Assembly (NCBI RefSeq): GCF_004745805.1
Contig: NZ_SRLQ01000021.1
Coordinates: forward strand, 1-64,000
Direction: 5' to 3'
DNA length: 64,000 nt
DNA from: Mycolicibacterium sp. CH28
GTDB taxonomy: Bacteria; Actinomycetota; Actinomycetes; Mycobacteriales; Mycobacteriaceae
Of the stretch, positions 8,435-17,134 are shown one piece after another. The position numbers and the translations under genes were made by a program. The notes beneath the pieces are model-generated. The model saw only the letters and a program-made list of their open reading frames with translations, was not told the origin of the DNA and made no database searches. Each line of letters starts with the position of its first letter. The stretch's first letter is position 1.

Positions 8435-9499
8435 GTGGAGTACCGAAGGGTAGGCAATTCGGGTCTCGTGGTATCCGAGTTAGCCTTTGGCACAGCGACG
8501 TTCGGAGGATCGGGTGAGTTCTTCGGCGCCTGGGGTGATACCGGTGTCAAAGAAGCACGAGCAATGGTCGACCTGTGCCTGGCGGGCGGCATCACACTGT
8601 TCGACACCGCCGACGTGTACTCGGCTGGAGGGTCTGAGGAAGTCCTCGGACGCGCGCTGGACGGGCGGCGCGATGATGTGCTGATATCCACGAAGGCGGC
8701 CCTGCCGATGGGCGAAGGGCCCGCCGACGCAGGTACGTCGCGAACCCGCCTGATCGGTGCGGTCGAACAGGCACTGCGACGGCTGAAGACCGATCGCATC
8801 GACCTGTTCCAGCTTCACGCATTCGACGCATTCACGCCGGCCGACGAGATCCTCGAGACCCTCAAGATCCTGATCGACCACGGCAAGATCCGCTACATCG
8901 GGGTGTCGAATTTCGCAGGTTGGCAACTGATGAAGTCGCTGGCGACAGCCGACGCTGCGCACAGCCCGCGCTATATCGCCCACCAGGTCTACTACTCGCT
9001 GATCGGACGCGACTACGAGTGGGAACTGATGCCGCTAGGCATGGATCAGGGGGTAGGAGCACTGGTCTGGAGCCCGCTGGGCTGGGGTCGGTTGACCGGG
9101 CGGATCCGACGCGACTCCCCGCTTCCGGCCGTGAGCCGCCTGCACAAAACCGCCGATGCCGGTCCGCCGGTCAACGACGCGCTCTTGCACGATGTGATCG
9201 ACGAACTGGACGCGATCGCCGCCGAAACCGGCAAGACGATCCCACAGGTGGCCTTGAACTGGCTGTTGCGCCGCCCCACCGTGTCATCGGTGATCATCGG
9301 CGCGCGCAATGCCAACCAGCTCCGCGAAAATCTGGGCGCGGTCGGATGGTCACTCGGAGAAGAGCACATCGCGCGATTGGACGCAGTCAGCCATCGGGAT
9401 CAGCCGTATCCGCACTTCCCGTACTTCCGCCAGGAAGGCTTCGCCCGCATCAACCCACCGTTGTTCCCGGCACCGACCGCCGAGCCCAGTCGGCCATAG
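8435..9499 (+). CDS. Aldo/keto reductase
   Basis: This NAD(P)H-dependent (alpha/beta)8-barrel oxidoreductase has 354 residues. The catalytic tetrad is visible as Asp57 and Tyr62 (FDTADVYS), Lys87 (STKAALP) and His128 (QLHAFD). The C-terminal cofactor-binding region is SSVIIGARNANQLRENL. The GTG start at 8435 follows AAGGAGA at five bases. The closest subgroup is the AKR11/YghZ-like one, by the GVGALVWSPLGWGRLTGRI segment. Control by the divergent TetR through the paired palindromes is likely, so it is probably induced by a small aldehyde, ketone or quinone. Confidence 0.9.
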   Translation: MEYRRVGNSGLVVSELAFGTATFGGSGEFFGAWGDTGVKEARAMVDLCLAGGITLFDTADVYSAGGSEEVLGRALDGRRDDVLISTKAALPMGEGPADAGTSRTRLIGAVEQALRRLKTDRIDLFQLHAFDAFTPADEILETLKILIDHGKIRYIGVSNFAGWQLMKSLATADAAHSPRYIAHQVYYSLIGRDYEWELMPLGMDQGVGALVWSPLGWGRLTGRIRRDSPLPAVSRLHKTADAGPPVNDALLHDVIDELDAIAAETGKTIPQVALNWLLRRPTVSSVIIGARNANQLRENLGAVGWSLGEEHIARLDAVSHRDQPYPHFPYFRQEGFARINPPLFPAPTAEPSRP

Positions 9500-9683
9500 C
9501 CCGCGAAACCCTCTGGGCCTCACTGCTCTTGGTCTCGTCGCCTATCGACACAGGGTTCGATGTCCACGCAAACCGCCCACGGATAACAGCAGTCATCCCA
9601 CGGAAGTCCAATTCTTCCCTGCAGGACAGGCACTTTCGCCTATCTACACACCACCACGCCCGATGTTGCGCGAAAAATCCGGG

Positions 9684-10223
9684 CTAGCACGAGATATCCC
9701 GGTGCTGGGGTTCGGTACTCGACCAGGCTGCTTCGCAAACGGTATTGCCGGGGTTGAGGTAGCGGTGAGGAGTGGTGCTGGCAAAGCTGATCGAGTCGCC
9801 CTTGCCCAGGTGGTGCTCTTCGTCTCCAAGCCAGAGCGTGAGTCTGCCGCGCAGCACGATGCCGGCTTCGAATCCGGGGTGAGTGTGGGGTTCAGTGCCC
9901 GACATGCCCCCGGGTTCGATGTATCGCATGAACATTTCGAGCGGTGCACCCGCGGGGGTGAGGAACTCCCACGTAACTCCTGGCGCCTGGGACAGCTGGA
10001 CTCGGTTGCGTTCACCGCCGCGGATCACGGGGTGCGTGACACGCTCTTGATCGCCGAACAATTCGGCAAGCGTCAACCCGAGAACTTCCAGGATCTTGTT
10101 CAGCGTCGCTACCGTGGGGCTGTTTACGTCGCGTTCGATGTTGCTGAGGTAGACCCGCGACACACCGCTTTTCGCGGCGACGTGTTCCATGGTCCATCCG
10201 CGGGCCTGCCGTACCCGCCGCAA
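9684..10223 (-). CDS. XRE-type HTH regulator with C-terminal cupin
   Basis: The protein (~179 residues) has an N-terminal HTH_XRE domain (LRRVRQARGWTMEHVAAKSGVSRVYLSNIERDVNSPTVATLNKILEVLG) and a C-terminal cupin with EPHTHPGFEAGIVLRGRLTLWLGDEEHHLGKGDSISFASTTPHRYLNP. These one-component regulators sense small ligands, often in amino-acid metabolism. No ATG or GTG lies between the racemase stop (10293-10295) and the HTH. The best start is TTG 10223 after GGAGAA; CTG 10238 is an alternative. The reading frame is the same as that of the upstream gene, split only by its TAG. As last gene of the operon it probably regulates it. Confidence 0.85.
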   Translation of the reverse strand: MRRVRQARGWTMEHVAAKSGVSRVYLSNIERDVNSPTVATLNKILEVLGLTLAELFGDQERVTHPVIRGGERNRVQLSQAPGVTWEFLTPAGAPLEMFMRYIEPGGMSGTEPHTHPGFEAGIVLRGRLTLWLGDEEHHLGKGDSISFASTTPHRYLNPGNTVCEAAWSSTEPQHRDISC

Positions 10224-10292
10224 ACGTTCTCCGACCAGAAGCGTTGGAGCGGCGTCACTGGGAGCGCGTTTGGAAGGTGTAACGGCGGACTC

Positions 10293-11459
10293 CTAGTGGA
10301 GGTATCGGCGCGCAACAGTATCGTTGATGCTCAGCGATAATAGCGTGTCCGCCGGTTGTGATAAGTCGGCGAGGATATCCTCAACGCTCAACCTGGCACC
10401 ATCTTGCTCGCCGAAAATCGTGACGAGGTCACCGGGCTTCGGATCGGGAATGTGGGTGCAATCCACCCGCGTGTATTCAATCGTTGGGTCACCGACTACC
10501 GCAGCGCGTCGCCCGCCTATGAGGACGTGGTTGCCGAGGAAGTTCGACGCGCCGTCGGCCGATCCGATCGGGATCACACCGACCCTGAGCACCGTTGGGC
10601 CAACCGGGCCCAACCGGTGCCGAGCGGCCGCCTCGATCGTGGAAACCTCGACGAGCCGGGTGGTGAGCGACACCATCGCCGGCCTGGTGCTCAGCGGCCG
10701 GGTGATGACGCCTGGTGCGCGCATACCGAACAGGGCGCTGCCCGGATCCACTCCGGTCAGCGTGGCTTCGTCGGTCATCTGAAGTGACGAGCTGCTGCCC
10801 GCCATGACAACTGGCACGGTCGCGACTCGGGCGACCTGATCGACGAACCGGACGAACCGATTGTGTTGCCATCGCAGGTAGTCCAGGTCGGTTTCCACGC
10901 TGGGCGTGTGGTAGTGCGTGCTGAGCGCCCACAACTCAGTGGTCGGTGTGCCGAGGACCTCGTTGACCAGCGCCAGACCGTGTTCGGCCGCGACGCCAAG
11001 TCGAGCCATGCCGGCGTCGACCTTGACCGACACCTGCCGCGGCTGGCGTAGGTGTGTTGCGAGCCGGCGCAGTGACGCGTGGCTCCACACCGTCGGGGTG
11101 ACGTCGAGATCCTCGATCGCGCGGACCTCGGCGGCTGAGTAGTTTGTGGCGCCGGCGAACAGCACGATGCGCCCGACAACACCGGCGGCGCGCAGCTGTT
11201 CGGCGCCATTGAGGTCGCTGATGGCGACGCCGTCGGCTCCTGCCTCGAGTGCCACCCTCGCACATGGGATTAGGCCCAGACCGTAGGCGTTGGCCTTCAT
11301 GGTGGCGATCAGAGTGACGCGTCCGACGCGCTTACGGACCGTTTGAACGTTGTCACGTATCGCCGTGAGGTCAACCAAAAGCTGATTCGGCCGGCGCAGA
11401 TCGGTCGAGGACTTCAGCTGGGTGTCGAATGGAGTTCCCATGCATTCCGTTTCGTTCAC
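10293..11459 (-). CDS. Alanine-racemase-like PLP protein
   Basis: The 388-residue protein has the fold-type III PLP barrel with the Schiff-base lysine in [13 protein letters not shown] (Lys55) and an alanine-racemase C-terminal beta domain. GTG 11459 overlaps the ATPase stop (GTGA); ATG 11441 is an alternative. In the C-terminal domain, the family motif that supplies the second catalytic base (a tyrosine near SYGxxY) is replaced by a run without tyrosine. The usual PxGYADG reads PIGSADG and the usual MDQ reads IEY. It therefore may not be an ordinary alanine racemase: another substrate, or a PLP- or amino-acid-binding role, is possible. It is embedded in an amino-acid importer operon. Confidence 0.8.
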   Translation of the reverse strand: MNETECMGTPFDTQLKSSTDLRRPNQLLVDLTAIRDNVQTVRKRVGRVTLIATMKANAYGLGLIPCARVALEAGADGVAISDLNGAEQLRAAGVVGRIVLFAGATNYSAAEVRAIEDLDVTPTVWSHASLRRLATHLRQPRQVSVKVDAGMARLGVAAEHGLALVNEVLGTPTTELWALSTHYHTPSVETDLDYLRWQHNRFVRFVDQVARVATVPVVMAGSSSSLQMTDEATLTGVDPGSALFGMRAPGVITRPLSTRPAMVSLTTRLVEVSTIEAAARHRLGPVGPTVLRVGVIPIGSADGASNFLGNHVLIGGRRAAVVGDPTIEYTRVDCTHIPDPKPGDLVTIFGEQDGARLSVEDILADLSQPADTLLSLSINDTVARRYLH

Positions 11460-12262
11460 AGGACGTGTGCCAGAAATGATCGAGTGCGCTCCTGCTGTGG
11501 CGAGCGCAGGAGCTGTTCGGGCGGACCAATTTCAACGACGGCTCCTGCATCCATGAAGACCAGTTCGTCGGCGACCTCCCGGGCGAACCCCAGCTCATGA
11601 GTCACGACCAGCATGGTCCGGCCCTCGGCGGCCAGGCCTTTCATGACATCCAGTACTTCTCCGACGAGCTCTGGGTCCAAGGCACTGGTGGGTTCGTCGA
11701 ACAGCAGGACACGCGGTCGCATGGCCAGCGCGCGTGCGATGGCCACCCGCTGTTGCTGCCCACCCGAAAGCTGCGAGGGGTATGCCTTCGCCCGATCGCC
11801 GAGTCCGACGCGCTGCAACATCTCCTCGGCGCGGGAGCGAGCCGTTCTCTTGTCCCACTTCCGCACGCGCACCGGCGCCAGCATGACGTTGTCGAGGACG
11901 GTTAGATGGGGGAACAGGTTGAACTGCTGAAAAACCATGCCCAGGTCAGCACGTCTGGCTGCAGCCTGATCGGGTTTGAGTTCGTGTAAACGACCCCTCT
12001 CGAGCCGGTAACCGACGAGCTGACCGCAGACGGTGATCGAGCCGTGGTCGATGGTCTCGAGGTGATTGACGCACCGTAAGAAGGTGCTCTTGCCTGAGCC
12101 GGACGGGCCGATGATGCAGACCACCTGACCCTCTCGAACCGTCAGGTCGACCCCCTTGAGCGCCTCGTGGCGGCGATCGAATGACTTCCGGACGCCAATG
12201 GCCTCGATCATCACCGGTCTGACGACAGCGGAGTCAGCCTCGCAGTGCCGGGGTGTCTTCAC
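11456..12262 (-). CDS. Polar amino acid ABC transporter, ATP-binding protein
   Basis: This GlnQ/HisP-type ATPase of 268 residues powers amino-acid import. Walker A is GPSGSGKST, the Q-loop [12 protein letters not shown], the signature [15 protein letters not shown], Walker [13 protein letters not shown] and the H-loop VVTHE. The frame stays open upstream to 13087, but that region is antisense-frame noise over the permease. GTG 12262 overlaps the permease stop (GTGA) and is preferred; ATG at 12211 would remove 17 residues. Its own stop overlaps the racemase-like start, so the operon is translationally coupled. Confidence 0.93.
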   Translation of the reverse strand: MKTPRHCEADSAVVRPVMIEAIGVRKSFDRRHEALKGVDLTVREGQVVCIIGPSGSGKSTFLRCVNHLETIDHGSITVCGQLVGYRLERGRLHELKPDQAAARRADLGMVFQQFNLFPHLTVLDNVMLAPVRVRKWDKRTARSRAEEMLQRVGLGDRAKAYPSQLSGGQQQRVAIARALAMRPRVLLFDEPTSALDPELVGEVLDVMKGLAAEGRTMLVVTHELGFAREVADELVFMDAGAVVEIGPPEQLLRSPQQERTRSFLAHVL

Positions 12263-13158
12263 GGTCGCCTCCTGAGTCGACGGTGCACAAAGGAACCTCG
12301 GGTGGCGCCATGTCCATGCGAGTAGCGTCGTTCCAACCGGGCCTGGGCTACCGTGGCGATTGTGGTCAGCAGCAGGTACCAGAAGACGGCGACGATGAGC
12401 AGCGGAATCTGTTGATAGTTCTCGCTGTAGATGAGCTGCACCGAGGTAAGCAGCTCGGGCACGGCGATCACGATCGCCACCGAGGTGGTCTTGAACATGC
12501 TGATGAGTTCGTTGCCGGTGGGCGGGATGATGACGCGCATTGCTTGTGGGAGAACCACGAATCGAAGGGTCTGTCGGCGAGTCATGCCCAAGGCGCCACA
12601 GGCCTCGGTTTGGCCCTTGTGAATGGAAAGCAATCCGGCGCGGGCAATCTCGGCCATGTAGGCGGCTTCGTTCAGTCCGAATCCCAGAATGGCCGCGGTG
12701 AACTGCGTGATGATCAGATTCGTTGGAGCAGAGGCGAATTCGGGACCAAACGGAATCCCGATCGACAGTCGCGGATACAGACTTGCCAAGAAGAACCAGA
12801 ACAGCAGCTGCACCAGGACGGGTGTGCCGCGGAACATCCAGATGTAGGTCCGGGCGGTGTTCGCCAGTAAGGCACTCGGGGACAATCGCATGATCGCGAG
12901 AACGAGACCTAGGAACACGCCGAGGACCATCGCCGCGAACGTGAGTTCTAGTGTGATGACCAAGCCGCGCAGCACTGACGGATCGAAGAGATACTGCCAG
13001 ACGATCCCCCATCGAAAGTGTTTGTTCGTCACCAAGGCATGGGCGAGCATCGCGGCGAGGACGCCCACCACCGCGATGCCGACCCATCGCAACGGATACC
13101 GGGCGGAGACGACGTCGAGTTGGGCCGCTGCCGGTGCTGCTGTCGTGACGGGGCTCAT
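12259..13158 (-). CDS. Amino acid ABC transporter permease (HisM/GlnP type)
   Basis: The 299-residue inner-membrane protein has five to six predicted helices and the HisMQ signature. The EAA loop reads [33 protein letters not shown], near residue 200. ATG 13158 overlaps the binding-protein stop (ATGA). A single permease gene suggests a homodimeric channel with the ATPase encoded downstream. An N-terminal extension of about 60 residues precedes the conserved core. Confidence 0.92.
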   Translation of the reverse strand: MSPVTTAAPAAAQLDVVSARYPLRWVGIAVVGVLAAMLAHALVTNKHFRWGIVWQYLFDPSVLRGLVITLELTFAAMVLGVFLGLVLAIMRLSPSALLANTARTYIWMFRGTPVLVQLLFWFFLASLYPRLSIGIPFGPEFASAPTNLIITQFTAAILGFGLNEAAYMAEIARAGLLSIHKGQTEACGALGMTRRQTLRFVVLPQAMRVIIPPTGNELISMFKTTSVAIVIAVPELLTSVQLIYSENYQQIPLLIVAVFWYLLLTTIATVAQARLERRYSHGHGATRGSFVHRRLRRRP

Positions 13159-14057
13159 CCAGGTGCGCCGTTGACGGCGACCGATTTCACCCCAGCTTCA
13201 CCGAGGTTCCATTTGTCTACGATTTCGACGTACTTGCCGGAGTCGATCAGCTTCTGCAGGGCTGCCCGGATGGCGTCGCGCAGCTGAGTCTGATCTTTGG
13301 CGATCGCGATGCCGTAGGGCGCCAGGTTGAACTGCTCCCCCGTGATCTCGAAGCCGTCGGGATTCTGCTTGACGAGGTAGGCAAGAGTCGGATAGTTCGC
13401 CAATACCGCATCCACGCGACCGCTCTGCAGCGCCAGATTGGCGCCGTTCTGGTCCGGAAACGTCAGCACCTCCACAGCTGGCTTGCCGTCCGCGGCGCAC
13501 TTCGCGGATTGCTGCTGGGCAGTGTCGGCGGCACTGGTGCCTTGTTCGACGGCGGCCCTGCGCCCACAGAGTTGGGCCAGCTCAGTCAGCTTCTCGGGGT
13601 TGCCCTTGGCCACCATCAGCGATGAACCGACATTGAGGTAGTCGACAAAGTCGACCTGTTCGCGGCGCGAGGGCTTATCGGTGATCGCCGACATCGCCAG
13701 GTCGAACCGTTTGGACTGCAGACCCGCGATGATGCCGTCGAAGCTGGTGTTGACGAACTGCATGTCCACGCCAAGTGCGTCACCCAGTTCCTGCCCCAGA
13801 TCGGCGTCGAACCCGATGACCTTCTGGCGATCCGATCTCATGAATTCCATTGGTGGGTAAGAGGCATCGGTTGCGACGCGCAGCTTGCCGGAGTCCCGCA
13901 CCGAGGCAGGCAGCATGGCTCGTAAGAGGGAATCCGCGGACCCACTTGGCGGCGCGTTCGAGTCCGAGGCCGACGAGCACGCGGTGACGCTGAGTGCAAC
14001 CACGACGGCAGACAGAAACCCTCGCAGGACATTCCGTTGCAAGCACCCATTGACCAT
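13155..14057 (-). CDS. Amino acid ABC transporter, substrate-binding lipoprotein
   Basis: The 300-residue periplasmic/surface binding protein has a signal peptide and the lipobox VTAC (Cys27). The SBP_bac_3 domain begins [40 protein letters not shown] and continues with [35 protein letters not shown]. The start ATG 14057 follows AGGAGG at five bases; the longer frame to 14243 lacks signal-peptide logic. It is the first gene of a five-gene minus-strand operon (importer, racemase-like protein, HTH-cupin). The family favours polar amino acids. The exact ligand is unknown. Confidence 0.92.
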   Translation of the reverse strand: MVNGCLQRNVLRGFLSAVVVALSVTACSSASDSNAPPSGSADSLLRAMLPASVRDSGKLRVATDASYPPMEFMRSDRQKVIGFDADLGQELGDALGVDMQFVNTSFDGIIAGLQSKRFDLAMSAITDKPSRREQVDFVDYLNVGSSLMVAKGNPEKLTELAQLCGRRAAVEQGTSAADTAQQQSAKCAADGKPAVEVLTFPDQNGANLALQSGRVDAVLANYPTLAYLVKQNPDGFEITGEQFNLAPYGIAIAKDQTQLRDAIRAALQKLIDSGKYVEIVDKWNLGEAGVKSVAVNGAPG

Positions 14058-14086
14058 CCATGCCTCCTCTTGCGGATCGTGCGCAA

Positions 14087-14128
14087 ACGGTAAGCGGCGA
14101 TCCCCGTGCGTGTCAACTATGTTTGACA
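14087..14128 (-). promoter_or_regulatory. Promoter with overlapping palindrome before the amino-acid importer operon
   Basis: A perfect inverted repeat TGTCAA (14111-14116), six bases, TTGACA (14123-14128) lies 54 bp upstream of the binding-protein start. Its proximal arm, read on the minus strand, is the consensus -35 TTGACA. TACCGT (14087-14092), 18 bp downstream, fits the mycobacterial TAnnnT -10. A regulator bound here would cover the -35. The HTH-cupin protein of the same operon is the obvious candidate. Confidence 0.5.
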
Positions 14129-14584
14129 GCGATGTAACCTGGAGTCCAGTTTTACTCGCCCCGCCAACGGACGGCTCCCCCCCGAGGCCACCATTCGGGT
14201 ACGCAGGTTGCACGTCCGTCATCTGGCCTTGCGCGCTCGACACGGCCTATCCGACACACGAGAGTCGTTGGCTGTGAAGTCATTACATCCGAGGACGAAC
14301 CCTCTGCGGAGTCGGGCGGTTCGCTGGTGAGCTACAAAATCGCGAACCACGCGGTAGCTGGCGCCACCATCCGTCGCCGCCGAAACATCCGATCGGTCTG
14401 TTGTCTGCGTCGCGTTCTCCGTATTTGCCTTCAACCGGCAGTGAATCTGCTGTATTCGCTTGGCTTGTGAAAGCGTCCACCGCGGCAACGGACTTCGCAA
14501 CGACACTGCACTGCCCGTTGCACCCGGAATGCGCCGATAGCCCTCACCGATTGCACCCGGAGACGCCGCACCTCTGCCCTCGAT
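14129..14584. other. Intergenic region, no gene seen
   Basis: No open frame in this 456-bp stretch has convincing protein character. A short minus-strand frame and antisense frames are present but have no recognisable domain. It separates the amino-acid importer operon from the glycosyltransferase remnant and probably contains decayed sequence. Confidence 0.4.
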
Positions 14585-15038
14585 CAACTCTGGACAACGG
14601 CGGGAGTGGCGGCCCTGCGCGACCCAAACGTCACCTTCTGCGTTCTGTCCACCGACGAGATGGTCGCCGTTCCGAAGACGTAGGGAGTCGACCCGCGCCC
14701 CGCTCGAGCGAACGTCGGATCGTAGCGCCGGACAGACGACCTACCTCGCTGCGATGGCCATGGGGAAGCTGACGATCATGACCGACACGATGGGTGTCCG
14801 GGGCTACGTCGAGGACCAGCGGACGGGACTGATCGTTCCCCCCGATGATCCTGTGGCGCTCAGGCAGGCGATGCTGTGGGCGCTGGACCCGGCCGATGCC
14901 GGGCGGATGGAAGAGATCCGCTCCGCTGCGCGGTCGCACGTACTCTCTCGACTGAGTCCGGCCAAGCATGTCGCCACGATCTTGAGCATCATCGACTCGG
15001 TATCGGCCAACGACAGAAGATCGTCCCGCCGGCCGTGA
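14585..15038 (+). pseudogene. Glycosyltransferase (GT4-like) remnant, frameshifted
   Basis: Frame one reads QLWTTAGVAALRDPNVTFCV then LSTDEMVAVPKT and hits TAG near 14681-14683. A +1 frame then continues with GQTTYLAAMAMGKLTIMTDTMGVRGYVEDQRTGLIVPPDDPVALRQAML to the stop at 15036-15038. The second part is the conserved C-terminal nucleotide-sugar-binding half of GT-B glycosyltransferases. The N-terminal half is missing and the two pieces are in different frames, so this is a dead fragment. It lies just outside the left att site of the integrated element. Confidence 0.75.
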
Positions 15039-15066
15039 GGCCAGCGGGGCGGTTCCCGGAGGGATG

Positions 15067-15205
15067 TCAGGCTACGACCTGGCCAGACAGCGCGCGATTC
15101 ACCTGGCCGGCGAAGACGATGGTGGCGAATCCCAACCAGTTGTGCGGCGCCTGCCCCGCGACTGCCTCGCCGATGTTGTCCAGGACGGCAGCCCATGATG
15201 TCGGT
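15067..15205 (-). other. Possible C-terminal gene fragment
   Basis: A minus-strand open frame ends at 15067 with protein-like sequence (SWAAVLDNIGEAVAGQAP then HNWLGFATIVFAGQVNRAL). No start, domain or full-length counterpart can be recognised. It may be the tail of a gene broken near the att site, or chance. The rest of 15039-15291 shows nothing clear. Confidence 0.25.
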
Positions 15206-15291
15206 AATGACAGTTGCGCTGTCCGCGGTGTGCTGTCGCAGTGGGACACAACCGCGACATGCCATACTACCAGGCGTTTTCCGCCCAAACT

Positions 15292-15336
15292 TGGTGGAGC
15301 TAAGGGGATTCGAACCCCTGACCCCCACACTGCCAG
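15292..15336. repeat. attL: 45-bp copy of the tRNA-Ala 3' end
   Basis: This stretch is identical to 39824-39868. On the minus strand it encodes the tRNA from within the anticodon loop through the variable loop, T-arm, acceptor 3' strand and CCA. The 5' half of a tRNA is absent here, so it is an attachment-site duplication, not a second tRNA gene. Beyond 15336 the sequence diverges at once. Confidence 0.9.
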
Positions 15337-15406
15337 GAGCGGGCAGAGTCCGTGACCAGGCACGATAGGTCGCAAGTTGTCGTGTAGGGGACGTCGTTGA
15401 GGCAGC

Positions 15407-15441
15407 AACTGTCGTCAGCGTTGTCGTCAAAACTGTCGTCA
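15407..15441. repeat. Three 12-bp-period repeats beside attL, candidate integrase arm sites
   Basis: AACTGTCGTCA at 15407-15417, CGTTGTCGTCA at 15419-15429 and AACTGTCGTCA at 15431-15441 form a head-to-tail array with exact 12-bp spacing, about 70 bp inside the left core. The same unit occurs twice at the right end (39763-39785). Arm-type sites for tyrosine integrases have this size and placement. Confidence 0.65.
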
Positions 15442-15519
15442 CTCGCCTCGTAAAAGCGGTGCCACTAACGGGCCGCTCCCCATGCGGCCGTCCTGTCGCT
15501 GCGATCGGTTGTGTCAAGG

Positions 15520-15554
15520 GTGGCGAAGCCACGACGAAGTCGCGCCGAAGGCGC
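15520..15554. repeat. Three contiguous stem-GAA-stem mini-hairpins
   Basis: GTGGC-GAA-GCCAC (15520-15532), CGAC-GAA-GTCG (15532-15542) and GCGCC-GAA-GGCGC (15542-15554) follow each other with shared edge bases and perfect stems, and then TCTTTA follows. Each has a cGAAg triloop; DNA hairpins of the GCGAAGC type are known to be exceptionally stable. Near the end of a rolling-circle/conjugative element this could be a single-strand origin, a Rep or Tra recognition structure, or a terminator. The role is unproven. Confidence 0.6.
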
Positions 15555-15758
15555 TCTTTACTCGGCCGATCAGCGGGCCAGACACTTCGGAAATGGAGGG
15601 TGGCAGCCGACCAGCTGCGCGTCGCGACCGCCGCCGGGGTCTCGTGACAACAGGCGTCTCGGCGTCGGTGGGCAAAGGTCGGCTTACGGGGCGATTGCCG
15701 CTTCAGACCGCTGCTTATGGGCCCAGAAAAACGCTGGGTGAGCTCTTAGGCTCGATTG

Positions 15759-16133
15759 ATGGCTTCCTCACCGCTTCCTTCCGGTGCTCGTAGCGGCCGT
15801 CCAGCCCGGTGGCGACGTTGGATGCTCGAGGGGCTGTACAGTTTCGACCGCCGCGCAATCGCAGACTGGACAAGCCTGATGTCCAGCAACCTCCAGCGCC
15901 CTCAAGGCGCGGCGCCGACCGCGACCACCCGCTACATCGTGGACCTCATTCATTACACGACCGATCTCCGATATGCAGCACGGGTGCTGGCGGCACACGG
16001 TCATCCAGCCGGCCGCGCCTCGCTGGCCGATGCCGCGCTTGACTTCAATTCAGCATTAGATGGGCTTTGCGCCGCCCGCGACAAACTGCTGAAAGTTGTT
16101 TCCGCTGAACAGGTTACCGACACCGACGGCTAG
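15759..16133 (+). CDS. Hypothetical protein
   Basis: The frame encodes 124 residues from ATG 15759 (TTG 15756 is also possible). Codon use is GC-rich at third positions, as in real genes here. After a Ser/Pro/Arg-rich N-terminus, the core (LYSFDRRAIADWTSLMSSNL and RYIVDLIHYTTDLRYAARVLAAHG) looks helical. I recognise no domain. It is the first probable gene inside the left end of the element. No signal peptide or membrane segment is visible. Confidence 0.5.
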   Translation: MASSPLPSGARSGRPARWRRWMLEGLYSFDRRAIADWTSLMSSNLQRPQGAAPTATTRYIVDLIHYTTDLRYAARVLAAHGHPAGRASLADAALDFNSALDGLCAARDKLLKVVSAEQVTDTDG

Positions 16134-16351
16134 GCGAGGTCGCATCTAAGCGGCCCGTGTTACGTAGGACCACGCGACCCCCGGGAAGCGGCGGTGGCAC
16201 GTTTTCGCAGTTCAGCAGCAGTTGTAATGGTTTCAGGGCAGCTCGTGACATTGACGGACGCGCACGCCGTTCGGCATCGCGCAAGCCGTTTGGCCCCAAA
16301 GTGGTCCCAGCAGAGAACGGTGCCGCGAACAACCACGCTCGTGGTCAGGCG

Positions 16352-16370
16352 GGGCCCCTCTCAGGGGCCC
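16352..16370. terminator. GC-rich hairpin, possible terminator
   Basis: GGGCCCC (16352-16358), five-base loop, GGGGCCC (16364-16370) is a perfect 7-bp stem. A weak T-run lies about ten bases later (CCTTTAT). It separates the hypothetical gene from the TetR gene. The lack of a strong U-tract leaves termination uncertain. Confidence 0.35.
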
Positions 16371-16382
16371 AGGAGTGCCTTT

Positions 16383-16395
16383 ATCTGAGACAGAT
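16383..16395. promoter_or_regulatory. Short palindrome before TetR gene
   Basis: ATCTG-AGA-CAGAT is a perfect inverted repeat 30 bp upstream of the first possible start of the TetR gene at 16426. Its position fits an autoregulatory operator. Confidence 0.35.
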
Positions 16396-16425
16396 TAGAA
16401 ACTCTGTTGCATAGTTGATCGCGTA

Positions 16426-17076
16426 GTGCTGAGTCGTGTGCATACTGATCACGTGGCGACAAAGTCATTGCGCTGGGGCGCGTCCGCTGCGGCGGATGGG
16501 AGATCAGGGCGCGACCGATTGCTCGACGCCGCTGAGCGCTGCCTTGAGGTGCAGGGTCTCGCAGGCACCACTATGGAGGACATCGCCAGAAATGCCGGTG
16601 TGTCACGGGCGACGGTTTACCGGTACTTCGCGAGTCGCGAGGCCGTGATCTCTGGGGTCATCATTCGCGCCACCGAAGAATACCTACGCCGGATGGAACC
16701 GCGGTTGTCCGGCCATAGTGACTTAGGTTCTGCGATCGTTGATTTCATCGATCACACTGTGATTGCGGCCCGCCGAAGGCCCATCATCGGCGTCCTATTC
16801 GGCAGCGATCGTGAACTCGCGGGTGTGGGCCTTGCCGAGGGAACATCGACCATGCTTTTCGAACTCGTCACCGAGTTTCTTCGGCCTCTCTTCGCGACGC
16901 ACTGGAACCAGTTGGCGCCCGGGGTCTCCGTTGATGACGCCGCGGAATGGATACTTCGCACCGTGCTGAGTCTGCTCACCGTTCGTGGCCCAAGGGATCG
17001 AAGCAGAGACGGACTGCGCACCTATCTGCAACGTCTTCTTCTACCCGCAATCGTCTCTGGCCAAGACGCAACGTGA
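16426..17076 (+). CDS. TetR family regulator
   Basis: The 216-residue regulator has a clear TetR HTH: GRDRLLDAAERCLEVQGLAGTTMEDIARNAGVSRATVYRYFASREAVISGV (about residues 26-76). The C-terminal half is a helical ligand domain with no named subfamily. The start is uncertain among GTG 16426, GTG 16438 and GTG 16453, because none has a good Shine-Dalgarno sequence. It precedes a thioesterase-hydrolase pair in the same direction and may control it. It is part of the element's left cargo. Confidence 0.85.
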   Translation: MLSRVHTDHVATKSLRWGASAAADGRSGRDRLLDAAERCLEVQGLAGTTMEDIARNAGVSRATVYRYFASREAVISGVIIRATEEYLRRMEPRLSGHSDLGSAIVDFIDHTVIAARRRPIIGVLFGSDRELAGVGLAEGTSTMLFELVTEFLRPLFATHWNQLAPGVSVDDAAEWILRTVLSLLTVRGPRDRSRDGLRTYLQRLLLPAIVSGQDAT

Positions 17077-17134
17077 TGTAACAAGTCAGGCGTAGTGTCT
17101 CAAACACCAGCCCCCACACCGAGGAGAGGTGAAC

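Noticed and set aside
10221-10295. Single racemase-regulator fusion gene broken by a nonsense mutation
   Set aside because: The racemase ends with a normal-looking C-terminus (ARRYLH) and the intervening residues are unstructured, so two genes are more likely. The shared frame is noted as a finding instead.
11456-13087. 543-residue fusion of an unknown domain to the ABC ATPase
   Set aside because: The extra N-terminal part overlaps the permease gene in another frame and has no domain character. A coupled GTG at 12262 explains the ATPase alone.
15292-15336. Second tRNA-Ala gene
   Set aside because: Only the 3' part from the anticodon loop onward is present; no 5' acceptor strand or D-arm can be found. 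It is an att duplication.
16157-16414. 85-residue plus-strand frame between the hypothetical and TetR genes
   Set aside because: No domain, poor codon pattern, and it runs through the GC-rich hairpin and the TetR-gene palindrome.
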